This document shows, piece by piece, positions 44,548 through 53,830 of a stretch of 64,000 nucleotides of DNA; position 1 is the first letter of the stretch, and every line of letters begins with the position of its first letter. The notes under the pieces were generated by a model. It searched no databases. It was given only the letters and a program-made list of their open reading frames with translations, and was not told where the DNA came from. This DNA is from an uncultured Spirochaetia bacterium (lineage in GTDB: Bacteria; Spirochaetota; Spirochaetia; SZUA-6; Bin103). The position numbers were made by a program, and so were the translations under genes. The stretch covers positions 1,054,001-1,118,000 of the forward strand of contig CATQHW010000002.1 in NCBI GenBank assembly GCA_958296075.1. The letters are read 5' to 3'.

Positions 44548-45054
44548 ATGCCGGCGATGAAACGTCCCGTCGTCCTGGCCGTCGTCCTGGCCGCGCTGGC
44601 GGCCGCCGGCGCCGCCGCGGTCATGATCTTCCGGGCGAATCCGGGCGGGCAGCCGGCGGCGCCGGACGGGCCGGCGGCCCTCTTCCGGCCGGATGACCGC
44701 CGCATCGTCGAACGCGGCCGCTACGTCTACGGCGCCTCGTGCGTGCAGTGTCACGGCGCCAACCTGGAAGGACAGGCGAACTGGCGGCAACGGGGCGCCG
44801 ACGGATTGCTGCCCGCTCCTCCACATGACGAGACCGGGCACACGTGGCATCACACCGACCAGGTGCTGTTCGACTTGACCAAGTACGGCATGCAGCGGTT
44901 CGCCGGACCCGACTACCGTTCCGCCATGCCGGCCTATCGCGGGGTCCTGTCCGATGAGGACATCATCGCCGTGATGTCGTACGTCAAGAGCCGCTGGCCG
45001 GATTCGATCCGCAGACAGCATGACGCGCTCAACGCGCAGAGCGGCGGCGGTTGA
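44548..45054 (+). CDS. Membrane-anchored monohaem cytochrome c
   Basis: 168 residues. A signal-anchor VVLAVVLAALAAAGAAAVMIF is followed by one cytochrome c fold: CVQCH haem attachment, LEGQANW, and the Met ligand in SAMPAYRG, then SDEDIIAVMSYVKSRWP. It is periplasmic, an electron carrier for a dehydrogenase or terminal oxidase. The long open frame upstream fuses it with relic DNA. I chose the ATG at 44548; one at 44557 is nearly as good. Confidence 0.87.
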   Translation: MPAMKRPVVLAVVLAALAAAGAAAVMIFRANPGGQPAAPDGPAALFRPDDRRIVERGRYVYGASCVQCHGANLEGQANWRQRGADGLLPAPPHDETGHTWHHTDQVLFDLTKYGMQRFAGPDYRSAMPAYRGVLSDEDIIAVMSYVKSRWPDSIRRQHDALNAQSGGG

Positions 45055-45117
45055 CATGGCTGCCGGCCGGTCTCATATTGCATGCGCCGGAGCGCCGAAC
45101 CCGTTCCGGCTACCCCT

Positions 45118-45189
<72 letters not shown>

Positions 45190-45191
45190 CG

Positions 45192-46376
45192 TTGCAACGG
45201 CCTGAGCCCGGTCGGTGGGACAGCGCAGCCGACGGCGATTCGATCGCTGCGCTGCGCTGCGTCCGCGGGCGGGCCGTACACTTGGTCGGCGTCGCCGGAC
45301 AGGGTATGTCGGCGCTCGCGGAGGTCTTGCGGGCGCGCGGCGCCGTCGTCACCGGCTCCGATGTCGACGAGCCGTTCTTCACCACCCCGGTGCTGGCACG
45401 GGCCGGCGTGCCGGTGCTGCCGTTCGACCCCGGCAACGTGCGCGGCGTCGATCTGGTGGTCCACTCGGCGGCGTACGACCCGGAGCGCCATCCGGAGCTG
45501 CGCGCGGCGCGGGAGGCAGGCCTGCCGCTGCTCAACTACCCGCAGGCGCTGGGGGCGCTGTCCGCGCAGTGCAAGGCGATCGCGGTGTGCGGCGCGCATG
45601 GCAAGACCACCATCACCGCCATGCTCGGCACCCTGCTCGACGCCTTCGGGCTGCCGGCCACGGTGCTGGCCGGCAGCCCGGTGCGCAGCTTGGGCGACCG
45701 CAGCACCCTCAACCGCGGCACCGAGTTGCTCGCCGCGGAGACCTGCGAGTACCGGCGCCACTTCCTGCACTACCACCCGGATCACATCGTCCTGTCCGGC
45801 GTGGAGTGGGAGCACGTCGACTACTTCGCCGACTACGGCGACACGGTGGCCGCGTTCGTGCAGTTCTGCGGGCTGCTGCCGCGTGGCGGCGAGCTGATCT
45901 ACGACGCCGACGATGCGGGCGCCGCCGGCGTCGCCGCGGCCGTTGGCGCCGAGCGGGCCGACGTGGTACGCACGCCGGTCGGCCGCGCCGCCCCCGGCCC
46001 CTATCGGCTGGACGGCGTCACGCTGTCCGCCGGCCGGACCGGCTTCCGGCTCGCCGCGTATCCCGGCGAGTTCGCCCTGCGCGTGCCCGGGCTCCATTCC
46101 GCCAAGGACGCGGCGCTGGCGGTCGCGGCCGCGACCGCCGCGTACCGCGGCCGGCGCGGCGGCTCGCCCGACTTCGACACCGTGTCACGGGGGCTGTCCC
46201 GGTTCGCCGGCACGCGGCGGCGCAGCGAGGTGGTGGGCGAGGCGGGCGGCGTCACCTTCGTCGAGGACTACGGACACCATCCCACCGAGATCCGCGTGAC
46301 GCTGAGCGGTCTGCGGCGCTTCTTCGCCGGCCGGCCGCTGGTCGTCGACTTCATGCCGCACACGCTGGCCGCTTGC
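45192..46376 (+). pseudogene. murC: MurC (UDP-N-acetylmuramate-alanine ligase), C-terminus lost
   Basis: Clear MurC N-terminal and central domains: HLVGVAGQGMSALAEVLRAR, VVHSAAY, the ATP loop CGAHGKTTITAML, SGVEWEHVDYF, the UDP-binding NRGTELLAAETCEYRRHFL region and FVEDYGHHPTEI. Similarity ends at RRFFAGRPLVVDFMPHT, at the beginning of the third domain, with the last roughly 110 residues missing. The frame continues into a nucleotidyltransferase scrap. The start is uncertain: TTG at 45192 lies right behind tRNA-Glu. MurC is essential for peptidoglycan, so another copy should exist elsewhere, or this break is an assembly error. Confidence 0.7.
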
Positions 46377-46595
46377 GGAACACCGTTCTATCTGACCGGT
46401 GGTACCGCGCTCCATAGGCATTATTTCGGATACCGATACTCCGACGACCTCGATCTGTTCGTGAATCGGGAGCCCGGGTTCGACCGCTTCGTCGATCGTG
46501 TGATCCGGGCGCTGCGCGAACGGGGCTATGCGCTCGACCTCGATGCGTTCGTCCGATTGGAGCTTGCGGTTCGGGAGAACTCACGGTGTCGCTAG
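46377..46595 (+). pseudogene. AbiEii-type nucleotidyltransferase fragment fused to MurC
   Basis: In frame after the MurC break comes TPFYLTGGTALHRHYFGYRY, then SDDLDLFVN, the active-site strand and Asp-x-Asp of AbiEii-like (type IV toxin) nucleotidyltransferases. The fragment ends at a TAG after 72 residues, giving only the first third of such a protein. It overlaps the ribokinase start by 10 bp. The junction near 46376 joins two unrelated genes without a stop. Confidence 0.65.
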
Positions 46596-47524
46596 GCGGT
46601 ACAGTCGTCGTGGTCGGGAGCATCAATACCGACCTGGTCGCCTATGTCGAGCGGCTGCCGGCGCCGGGTGAGACGGCCGGCGGCGCCCGGTTCGCGGAGA
46701 CCGCCGGCGGCAAGGGCGCGAACCAGGCGGTCGCGGCAGCGCGCGCCGGCGCGCGCTGCGTGTTGCACGGCGCGGTAGGCGACGACGCGTACGGCAGAGC
46801 GCGGACCGCCGACCTGACCGCCGCCGGAGTGGTGACCGATCAGGTGGCGGTGCTGCCTGACCGCCGGTCGGGGTTGGCGCTGATCTTCGTCGACGCCCGC
46901 GGCGAGAACCAGATCGCCGTGGCGCCCGGCGCCAACGTCGCCTTTCGGCTCGATGCGGATGCCTTCCGCGCCGGGGTGGGGCCGGGCGACGTCGTGCTGC
47001 TGCAGAACGAGATCGACGTGAACGTGACGATGACGGCGGTCGCGCTGGCGCGCGAACGCGGCGCGGCGGTGATGTGGAACGTCGCTCCCACGCTGGCAGC
47101 GGTCGGGACGGCCGAGCGGGCGGCGATCGCGGGCGCGGACTACTTGATCGTCAATGCGGGCGAGCTCAGTGCTCTGCAACCGCGGCGGTCCGGGGAGTCG
47201 GCTTCCGAGGCGGCGCGCCGCGCGGTCGCCGGGCTCGGCTGTTCGCGGGTCATGGTGACCCTCGGCGCGGGAGGCGCGGTGCTGGCCGACGCGCGCGGAG
47301 CGCACCGGCAGGCCGCGCATCCCGCGCAGGCGATCGACACGGTCGGGGCCGGGGACTGCTTCGCCGGCGTGTTCGCGGCGGGGATCGCGGCCGGCCGCGA
47401 CCCGCTCGCCGCGCTGCGTCGTGCGGTCGTGGCGGCCGCCCTGTGCGTCACCCGTGAGGGAGCGCAGAGCGCCATGCCTGCAGACCGGGAGATACGGCGC
47501 GCGGGCGGCGAACGCCTCACCTGA
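46586..47524 (+). CDS. Ribokinase/PfkB-family sugar kinase
   Basis: 312 residues. Motif 1 region: VVGSINTDLVAYVERLPAPG and GGKGANQAVAAARAG (diagnostic of ribokinase). The anion hole and catalytic Asp lie in DTVGAGDCFAGVFAAG. It phosphorylates ribose or a related sugar with ATP. GTG start inside the preceding fused relic; an intact kinase start is shown by SLGGTVVVVGS. It is followed by a GH4 glycosidase on the same strand. Confidence 0.92.
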   Translation: MSLGGTVVVVGSINTDLVAYVERLPAPGETAGGARFAETAGGKGANQAVAAARAGARCVLHGAVGDDAYGRARTADLTAAGVVTDQVAVLPDRRSGLALIFVDARGENQIAVAPGANVAFRLDADAFRAGVGPGDVVLLQNEIDVNVTMTAVALARERGAAVMWNVAPTLAAVGTAERAAIAGADYLIVNAGELSALQPRRSGESASEAARRAVAGLGCSRVMVTLGAGGAVLADARGAHRQAAHPAQAIDTVGAGDCFAGVFAAGIAAGRDPLAALRRAVVAAALCVTREGAQSAMPADREIRRAGGERLT

Positions 47525-47601
47525 GTCCGTCGCGGGCGTTACGGCATCGCCGGGGATACCGTGACTTTACGAACGGGGCCGAGCGGCGCAGGATACCGGC
47601 C

Positions 47602-49125
47602 GTGTCGTCCGATCGCAGTCGATCCGGCTCCCGCTCGTTCAAGGTGGCGTTCATCGGCGCCGGCAGCATCGGCTTTACCCGCAAGCTGGTAGGGGACATC
47701 CTTACCGTGCCCGAGTTCGGCGGCATCGACATCGCCTTCATGGACATCAGCGAGCGAAACCTGTCGATGGTGAAGCGGCTGGTGCGGCGCGACATCGACG
47801 CCAACGGACGGGACGGGGTGCGCCTCACCGGGACTCTGGATCGGCGGGAGGCGGTGAGCGGGGCGCGCTACGTGTTCTGCACGGCCCGCATCGGCGGGCT
47901 GCCGGCGTTCGCGACCGACATCGAGGTGCCGCTGCGCTACGGCATCGACCAGTGCGTGGGCGACACTCTGTGCGCCGGCGGCATCATGTACGGCCAGCGC
48001 GGCATCCCCGTGATCCTGGCGCTCTGCAAGGACATCCGCGAGGTCGCCGAGCCCGGCTGCCGCTTCTTCAACTACTCGAACCCGATGGCGATGCTCACCT
48101 GGGCGGCCAACCGTTACGGGCGCGTGCCGGCGGTCGGCCTGTGCCACGGCGTGCAGGGCGGCCATACGCAGATCGCCGACGCGCTGGGGATTCCGGCCGG
48201 CGAGCTCGACTACCGCGCCGCCGGCATCAACCACCAGACCTGGTACATCCAGCTCCTGCACCGGGGCCGCGATGTCTCAGGTGAGCTGCTGGCAGCGTAC
48301 GAGCGCCATCCGGTCTACCGCAATACGGAGAAGGTGCGGATCGAGATGCTGCGCCGCTTCGGCTGCTATTCGACCGAATCCAACGGCCACCTGAGCGAGT
48401 ACGTGCCCTGGTTCCGCAAGCGACCGGAGGAGATACGTGACTGGATCGACCTGGGCTCCTGGATCAACGGCGAGACCGGCGGCTACCTGCGGCTGAGCAC
48501 CGAGCGGCGCGACTGGTTCGAGGAGGATTTCCCGCGCTGGATGGCCGAGCCGCCCGAGCGGTATACGCCGGAGACCCGCTCCACCGAGCACGGCTCCTAC
48601 ATCCTGGAGGGGCTGGAGACCGGGCGCGTCTACCGCGGCCACTTCAACGTGGAGAACCGGGGCTGCATAGCCAACCTGCCGGCCGACGCCTGCGTGGAGG
48701 CGCCGGGTTACGTCGACCGCACCGGCCTCCATATTCCGCAGGTGGGCGACCTTCCGCTCGGCTGCGCCGCCGTCTGCAACGCCAGTATCTCCGTGCAGCG
48801 GCTGGCGGTGGAGGCGGCGGTCGGCGGCGACGACCGGTTGCTGGTGCAGGCGATGATGATGGACCCGCTGGTCGGCGCCGCGTGCACGCCCCCGGAGATC
48901 GCGCAGATGATCGACGACCTGCTGATCGCGCAGGCCGAGTGGCTGCCCCAGTACGGCGCCGCGATCGCCGCAGCCCGCGAGCGGGCGCGTTCGGGACCGC
49001 GCCTGCCGACCCGCGATTGGCAGGGCGCCGCGCGGCTGCCGGTACGGAGCGTCGAAGAGCTCCGCCGGGAAGACGCCGCCAAGACGATCAAGGCGGAGGA
49101 GGCGGCGCTGGCCGCCGGCGAGTAG
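47602..49125 (+). CDS. Family 4 glycoside hydrolase (alpha-galactosidase/alpha-glucosidase type)
   Basis: 507 residues. The Rossmann NAD+ site is VAFIGAGSIGFTRKLVGDIL, the family motif FNYSNPMAML, metal ligands in LCHGVQGG (Cys, His) and INHQTWYIQL. GH4 enzymes use NAD+ and Mn2+ for redox-assisted cleavage of alpha-glycosides and act in the cytoplasm. Length is normal. GTG start, giving a Ser/Arg-rich 12-residue head. A GATACC hexamer lies 4 nt upstream. Confidence 0.92.
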   Translation: MSSDRSRSGSRSFKVAFIGAGSIGFTRKLVGDILTVPEFGGIDIAFMDISERNLSMVKRLVRRDIDANGRDGVRLTGTLDRREAVSGARYVFCTARIGGLPAFATDIEVPLRYGIDQCVGDTLCAGGIMYGQRGIPVILALCKDIREVAEPGCRFFNYSNPMAMLTWAANRYGRVPAVGLCHGVQGGHTQIADALGIPAGELDYRAAGINHQTWYIQLLHRGRDVSGELLAAYERHPVYRNTEKVRIEMLRRFGCYSTESNGHLSEYVPWFRKRPEEIRDWIDLGSWINGETGGYLRLSTERRDWFEEDFPRWMAEPPERYTPETRSTEHGSYILEGLETGRVYRGHFNVENRGCIANLPADACVEAPGYVDRTGLHIPQVGDLPLGCAAVCNASISVQRLAVEAAVGGDDRLLVQAMMMDPLVGAACTPPEIAQMIDDLLIAQAEWLPQYGAAIAAARERARSGPRLPTRDWQGAARLPVRSVEELRREDAAKTIKAEEAALAAGE

Positions 49126-49194
49126 CCGAGTCATCAGCGTGTGATCGACCGGCTGAACAGCGTTTCCGTTCATGCCGTTTGTCCGGGTCGTCAT

Positions 49195-50106
49195 TCAAGC
49201 CGGGTCGACCTGAAACGCCGCGAACACGTCGGCCAGGAGCGCCGGCAGGAGCACGAACGGTCCGTCGGCATCGGAGGAGGTCGCTAGATGGGCGTTCTCG
49301 GATTCCGGGTAGATCGTCAGCCGATGCGCGGCATCCGCGCCGCGCAACTCCATCTCCAGCAGCGGCGGCGTGTCGGGGAGCGCGTCGACGAAGCGGCTGG
49401 CCCGCATCCGCGCGAGCAGCGCCATCGCCCGGGCGATCGCTTCCGCGTCTCGCTCGCCGCCGCCGGCCGCGCTCCAGGTGGGCGACGCTTCCGGCGTGGG
49501 CGGCACGCCGCGCCGCAGTTCGACAACGCCGCCGGCGGTCCGCACCGCGATCACCGCGACGTCGCTCGGCTCGAAGCGCAGGATCGTCCGATCGCGGAGC
49601 ACCGACACCTGCGCGGAGAAGGCGCGGGTCAGGTCGCCGGCCGCCTGGTACACCCGAGGGTCGTCGTCGATCAGCACGTAGGTGTGGCTGTAGGTCGGCG
49701 CCCGCTTGCCGATTCCGAGCACCCGCAGGCGGCTCGTTCCCTCCAGAAAGGTGGCGGTGACCGCCTCCGCCTCGCCCAATCCATAGCGCCCGTAGGTCGG
49801 TTCGCCGGCGATCAGGTCGGTCAGCCGGAGGGTGGCCGCCGCGCGCACCATGCCTTCGACGATCGACGGCTCGGCGGCGAAGCCGGGTCCGTCGATCAGC
49901 CAGCCCTCATCGGTCCGGCGGAGCACCGCTCGCGCATCGCCGCGCTCGACCTCGACCCGATCGACGGCGGCCGCCGCCATCGGCGGCAGGGCCGGCAACT
50001 CGTAGTGCAGCCGGTCGTCGCGCCGCGCGGCCAGGTAGATCGACAGGGAGGCGATCACCGCCAGCGGCAGCGCGTAGCGCAGCAGCGCCCGCACGACCGG
50101 ATTCAC
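49195..50106 (-). CDS. DUF4340-domain membrane-anchored protein
   Basis: 303 residues. The N-terminal anchor ALLRYALPLAVIASLSIYLA precedes a DUF4340 extracytoplasmic region (VDRVEVERGD, GWLIDGPGFAAEPSIV, repeated beta motifs). It is the usual fourth partner of GldA-GldF-GldG-like ABC clusters. The GTG start overlaps the GldG-like stop (GTGA). The longer frame start is less likely. It converges with the GH4 gene. Confidence 0.85.
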   Translation of the reverse strand: MNPVVRALLRYALPLAVIASLSIYLAARRDDRLHYELPALPPMAAAAVDRVEVERGDARAVLRRTDEGWLIDGPGFAAEPSIVEGMVRAAATLRLTDLIAGEPTYGRYGLGEAEAVTATFLEGTSRLRVLGIGKRAPTYSHTYVLIDDDPRVYQAAGDLTRAFSAQVSVLRDRTILRFEPSDVAVIAVRTAGGVVELRRGVPPTPEASPTWSAAGGGERDAEAIARAMALLARMRASRFVDALPDTPPLLEMELRGADAAHRLTIYPESENAHLATSSDADGPFVLLPALLADVFAAFQVDPA

Positions 50107-52265
50107 GGCGCGCTCGCCCGCGCCGCGCCGAAGCGCGCCTGTATGCCGCGCTGGCGCAGGCGCCACCACAGCCAGAGCGCGGCGCCGGCCAGCGCCGCCA
50201 GGGCCGGCGGTCCCGCGATCAGGAAGGTCTTGACCGCGCTTTGGGTGTCCGTGGAGAAGGTGCCAAGCCGGCGCACCAGAGCGCCGCGGCCGCGCAGCGC
50301 CGGCCGATTCTCCTGCCCGCTCAGGTAGTCGATCAGATTGTGGACCAGCACGGTGTTGGTCCCCGGCAGGCGGGCGTCGATGAAGCTGTTGCCAAGAATC
50401 GTCGAGGTGCCGATCACGAACAATCGGGCGCCCGGCGCACTCTCCGGCGCCACCGGGACGGCCGCCTGCACCGCGCCGCCGCCGATAAGCGTCCCCGCCT
50501 CCTCGCCGTCTTCATCGGCCGGCCGCGCCGGCGGGGTGCGATCGGCGAAGTAGCTGGTGAACCGCCCTTCGGCGTACACGGCGAGCAGACTGGAGCCGCG
50601 GCGGTCGTCCGGCGGCGGCGCGGTGGCGCGGGCGTCGATCAGGTCGGTGCCGCCGGGCACCTCCCAGGAGGTGGGGGAGCTGCGCAGCGCTTCCACGAAC
50701 CGCGCGCCGGGCTGCGCGCCGGTCAGCTCCAGCGGCGAGGCGTTCATCACCAGGATGTCGTCGAGTCTCCGCAGTGGCAGCCACGAGGTGTCGATTTCCG
50801 GCCGGCGCAGCACCGGTACGAAGGCGAGGCGCGTCTCGAAGACGCCGCCGCGCTCGTCCGGCTGCCGCTGTACGAACGCCTGCTCGTCGTCCAGCACGTA
50901 GCGGGGCAGCACGCGCACGCCGTAGTGGGCGAACAGCTCCTCCAGCCCGGTCTGCCGCGGTACCGGCAGCGAGCTGCCGGCGCCGAAGGAGGCGGTGGTG
51001 AAGATCGAGTGCGTGTCGAGAAAGGCCAGCACCGCGCCGCCGCGCATCAGGTGCTGATCGATCTGAAAGAGCGCCCACTCGGTGAGCGGCTCCTGGGGCG
51101 ACACGATCAGCAGCGTCCGCAGATCCGGCGGTAGCTCGCGGTCTTCGAGCAGCAGGCCCCGGTACCGGTAGTCGCGCGACAGCAGCTCGTACAGGTCGGC
51201 CAGATCGACCATCACCGGCTGGCGGCCCTCGGTGAGGTTGCCGCGGTAGGGCGGCGTGCCGAAGTCGGCCAGGTAGCCGATCTCCGGCTGGCTGCCGAGC
51301 AAACCCTTGAGCGTGCTGTCGACCGATCGCCGGATCGTCTCCGCATCGGCCACGCGCGCGCCCTGCGGCGTCGCTTCGATCAGGTTGAGCGTCAGCGTCG
51401 TGCCGCCGGACGACAGGACGATGCCGGCGTAGGCGACGCGTTCGGCGCCGTCGGCGGCGCGAAACGCCAGCGGCGTGAGCTGCAGCCGCAGCGCGTCCGC
51501 CGGATCGAGCCGGGTCACTGACGGGTCGACGGCGATGAAGTCGAGACGGCCGAACCAGGAGCCGTTCAACTCCTCCACGATGCCGGCGACCGCGGCCGGC
51601 AGGGTCGCCAGGCCGGGACTCAGCGAGGCGATCTCGCCCGAGAAGTAGAGCCGCACGGCGATGTCCTCTTCGAGCGCCAGCAGCACGCTGACGCGCTCGG
51701 TGAGGCGGCCGATCGCCTCCGTGATCCTCATCTCCAGGCCGTCGACGGTGGTCAGTGCGCCGATCGTCTCCACCAGGTCGCCGTGCACCAGGGCAAGGCC
51801 GGAGTAGACCGACCGCACCACCACCTCCGTGCGGTCGACCTGCTCGACCTGGATCGGGTAGATCAGATAGTCCCGCGCCAGCCGTTCGGTCTCCTGCGCT
51901 TCCGCGCCGTCGCCGATCGTGTGGAAGGAGGCGTTGAAGAACTCGTCGCCGTGCCGGGCGTAGAAATCGAACAGATCGCGCACCGCGCGCTCGATGTTGT
52001 TGAACGGCGCCTGCAGATCGGTGGAGAAGAAGGCGCGGATCGTCAGCGGTTCGCGCAGGCGGCTGACCGCCGCCACGCTCTCGGGCGCCAGAGAGTGCAC
52101 CCTGCCTTCCGTGAGGTCGGCCTGCACGACGAGCGAGGAGGAGGCGACGTTGACCATCACCACCGCCCCCAGGTAGAGCAGCGGCGGGATCAGCCGGTCG
52201 GCGAGCCGGCCGATCCGGATACGCCGCCCACTCCACGGCGCGCCCGCGCCGGCGCCGGACCTCAT
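50103..52265 (-). CDS. GldG-like protein (ABC-transporter auxiliary)
   Basis: 720 residues. TM near the start (LIPPLLYLGAVVMVNVA), the characteristic LTEGRVHSLAPESVAAVSRLREPLTIRAFFS, a central domain with LYFSGEIASL, RRSVDSTLKGLLG and HLMRGGAVLAFLDTHS, and a C-terminal TM TFLIAGPPALAALAGAALWLWW. This is the GldG/ABC_transp_aux architecture; the large domain faces the periplasm or outside. Its start overlaps the permease stop by 4 bp. In gliding Bacteroidetes the complex is tied to motility, elsewhere its cargo is unknown. Confidence 0.88.
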   Translation of the reverse strand: MRSGAGAGAPWSGRRIRIGRLADRLIPPLLYLGAVVMVNVASSSLVVQADLTEGRVHSLAPESVAAVSRLREPLTIRAFFSTDLQAPFNNIERAVRDLFDFYARHGDEFFNASFHTIGDGAEAQETERLARDYLIYPIQVEQVDRTEVVVRSVYSGLALVHGDLVETIGALTTVDGLEMRITEAIGRLTERVSVLLALEEDIAVRLYFSGEIASLSPGLATLPAAVAGIVEELNGSWFGRLDFIAVDPSVTRLDPADALRLQLTPLAFRAADGAERVAYAGIVLSSGGTTLTLNLIEATPQGARVADAETIRRSVDSTLKGLLGSQPEIGYLADFGTPPYRGNLTEGRQPVMVDLADLYELLSRDYRYRGLLLEDRELPPDLRTLLIVSPQEPLTEWALFQIDQHLMRGGAVLAFLDTHSIFTTASFGAGSSLPVPRQTGLEELFAHYGVRVLPRYVLDDEQAFVQRQPDERGGVFETRLAFVPVLRRPEIDTSWLPLRRLDDILVMNASPLELTGAQPGARFVEALRSSPTSWEVPGGTDLIDARATAPPPDDRRGSSLLAVYAEGRFTSYFADRTPPARPADEDGEEAGTLIGGGAVQAAVPVAPESAPGARLFVIGTSTILGNSFIDARLPGTNTVLVHNLIDYLSGQENRPALRGRGALVRRLGTFSTDTQSAVKTFLIAGPPALAALAGAALWLWWRLRQRGIQARFGAARASAP

Positions 52266-52969
52266 GGACGCCGCCGGAGCGCGAGGCCGGCGCCGGTCAG
52301 AAAGACGGCGATGCCGGACAGGAAGTAGACCAGGTCGCGGGAGTCGAGCACGCCGCGCGCGATGCTGCGGAAGTGGTAATCCGCGCCCAGGTACTGCACC
52401 GCGGTGGTGATCCGGCCCGGCACGTAGATCAGCACGTCGTCGATCAGCGCCAGGCTCAGCGCGATCGCCAGGCCGAGCACGAACGCGACGATCTGGTTGC
52501 GGGTCAGGGCGGAGGCGAGCAGGCCTGCCGCGCAGTACAGGCCGATGAGCAGCACCGCGCCCACGTACCCGGCGACCACCGGTCCCCAGTCGAGGTCGCC
52601 CAGGCGCGCGATCACGATCGGGTAGAGGACGGTCGGCGCCAGCGCCAGCGCCACGAAGCCGATCGCCCCCGTGAACTTGCCGATCAGCACGTCGAGGCGG
52701 GTCACCGGCAGGGTGGTCAGTACCTCGAAGGAGCCGGTCGAAAACTCCTCCGCGAACGCCCGCATGGTGACCGCCGGCACCATCAGCGCCAGGGTGAGCG
52801 GCAGCAGCTCGAAGAACTGGCGCAGATCGGCGCGGCCGTTGAGGAAGAACGGCTGCATGAACAGCCAGCCGGTCATTACCAGAAAGACGATCGCCACGAT
52901 GTAGCCGACCGGCGCCAGGAAAGCGGCGCGCAGCTCGCGGGCGATGATCGACAGGGCGGCGCGGCTCAC
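52262..52969 (-). CDS. ABC-2 type permease (GldF-like)
   Basis: 235 residues with six membrane spans (YIVAIVFLVMTGWLFMQPFF, LLPLTLALMVPAVTMRAFAEE, GAIGFVALALAPTVLYPIV and three more). FAEEFSTGSFEVLTTLPVTR is the conserved cytoplasmic loop of this permease type. It overlaps both neighbours by 4 bp, so ATPase, permease and GldG-like protein are translated as a unit. Confidence 0.9.
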   Translation of the reverse strand: MSRAALSIIARELRAAFLAPVGYIVAIVFLVMTGWLFMQPFFLNGRADLRQFFELLPLTLALMVPAVTMRAFAEEFSTGSFEVLTTLPVTRLDVLIGKFTGAIGFVALALAPTVLYPIVIARLGDLDWGPVVAGYVGAVLLIGLYCAAGLLASALTRNQIVAFVLGLAIALSLALIDDVLIYVPGRITTAVQYLGADYHFRSIARGVLDSRDLVYFLSGIAVFLTGAGLALRRRP

Positions 52970-53751
52970 GTGCGCAGCTTCCGGCGAGCCCGCCGCCGGG
53001 CGCCGGCTGAACCTGCGGGCGCCGGCTCGCCGTCCTTCGCGGCGCCGCCGGCCGCGGTCAGCTCGCGAAAGCGCTCTTCCAGCGACCGGCTCCGGGTCAG
53101 CTCGGTGGCGGTGCCGTCCGCGACCACGGTGCCGCGGTCGATGATCACGATGCGCTCGCAGGTGCTCTCCGCCTCGCTCAGGATGTGGGTGGAGAAGACG
53201 ATCGCCTTGCGCTCGCCGGCGGCGCGGATGATCGACCGAATCTCGGCGATCTGATTGGGATCGAGGCCGGCGGTCGGCTCGTCGAGCACCAGCAGGTCGG
53301 GGTCGGCGATCAGCGCGTGCGCCAGCCCTACCCGCTGCTTGTAGCCGCGCGACAGCTCCCGGAACGGCCGGTGGATCACGTCGGTGAGGCCGCAGAGCGA
53401 CGTCAGATCGCCGATCCGGCGCCGCCGTTCCCGCTTGCGCATGCCGTGCACGGCGCCGGCGTAGTGCAGGTAGTCGTGGACCAGCATCTCCGCGTAGAGC
53501 GGCGCGAACTCCGGCAGATACCCCACCATGCGCTTGACGGCCAGCGGATCGACGGCGACGTCTACGCCGTCGACCAGGACACGGCCGGAGGTGGCCGGCA
53601 GGTACCCGGTGAGGATGCGCATCGTCGTGGTCTTGCCGGCGCCGTTCGGGCCGAGCAGCCCGACCACCTCGCCGCGGTCGACTGCGAAGGAGACGCCCCG
53701 CAGTGCCTGGACCGCCCCGTACCGCTTGGTCAGTCCTTCGATGCGCACCAT
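52966..53751 (-). CDS. ABC transporter ATP-binding protein (GldA-like)
   Basis: 261 residues. Walker A LGPNGAGKTTT, Q-loop YLPEFAPLYAEM, signature LSRGYKQRVGLAHAL (LSxGxxQR form), Walker B LLVLDEPTAGLDPNQ and switch His in FSTHILSEAE. A Gly/Arg-rich tail follows the fold. It powers the ABC-2 permease encoded 4 bp downstream. Confidence 0.93.
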   Translation of the reverse strand: MVRIEGLTKRYGAVQALRGVSFAVDRGEVVGLLGPNGAGKTTTMRILTGYLPATSGRVLVDGVDVAVDPLAVKRMVGYLPEFAPLYAEMLVHDYLHYAGAVHGMRKRERRRRIGDLTSLCGLTDVIHRPFRELSRGYKQRVGLAHALIADPDLLVLDEPTAGLDPNQIAEIRSIIRAAGERKAIVFSTHILSEAESTCERIVIIDRGTVVADGTATELTRSRSLEERFRELTAAGGAAKDGEPAPAGSAGARRRARRKLRT

Positions 53752-53830
53752 CGGTCGAACGCCCGGGCCTCCATCGTCACGGCGCAGATCATGGGATCAC
53801 GATACCGCAGGTGCGGGCGCAGCGTCGCGG

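Noticed and set aside
41039..44560. 1173-residue plus-strand frame
   Set aside because: It crosses PhyH, ThuA and the antisense of the MFS gene in other frames; only high GC keeps it open.
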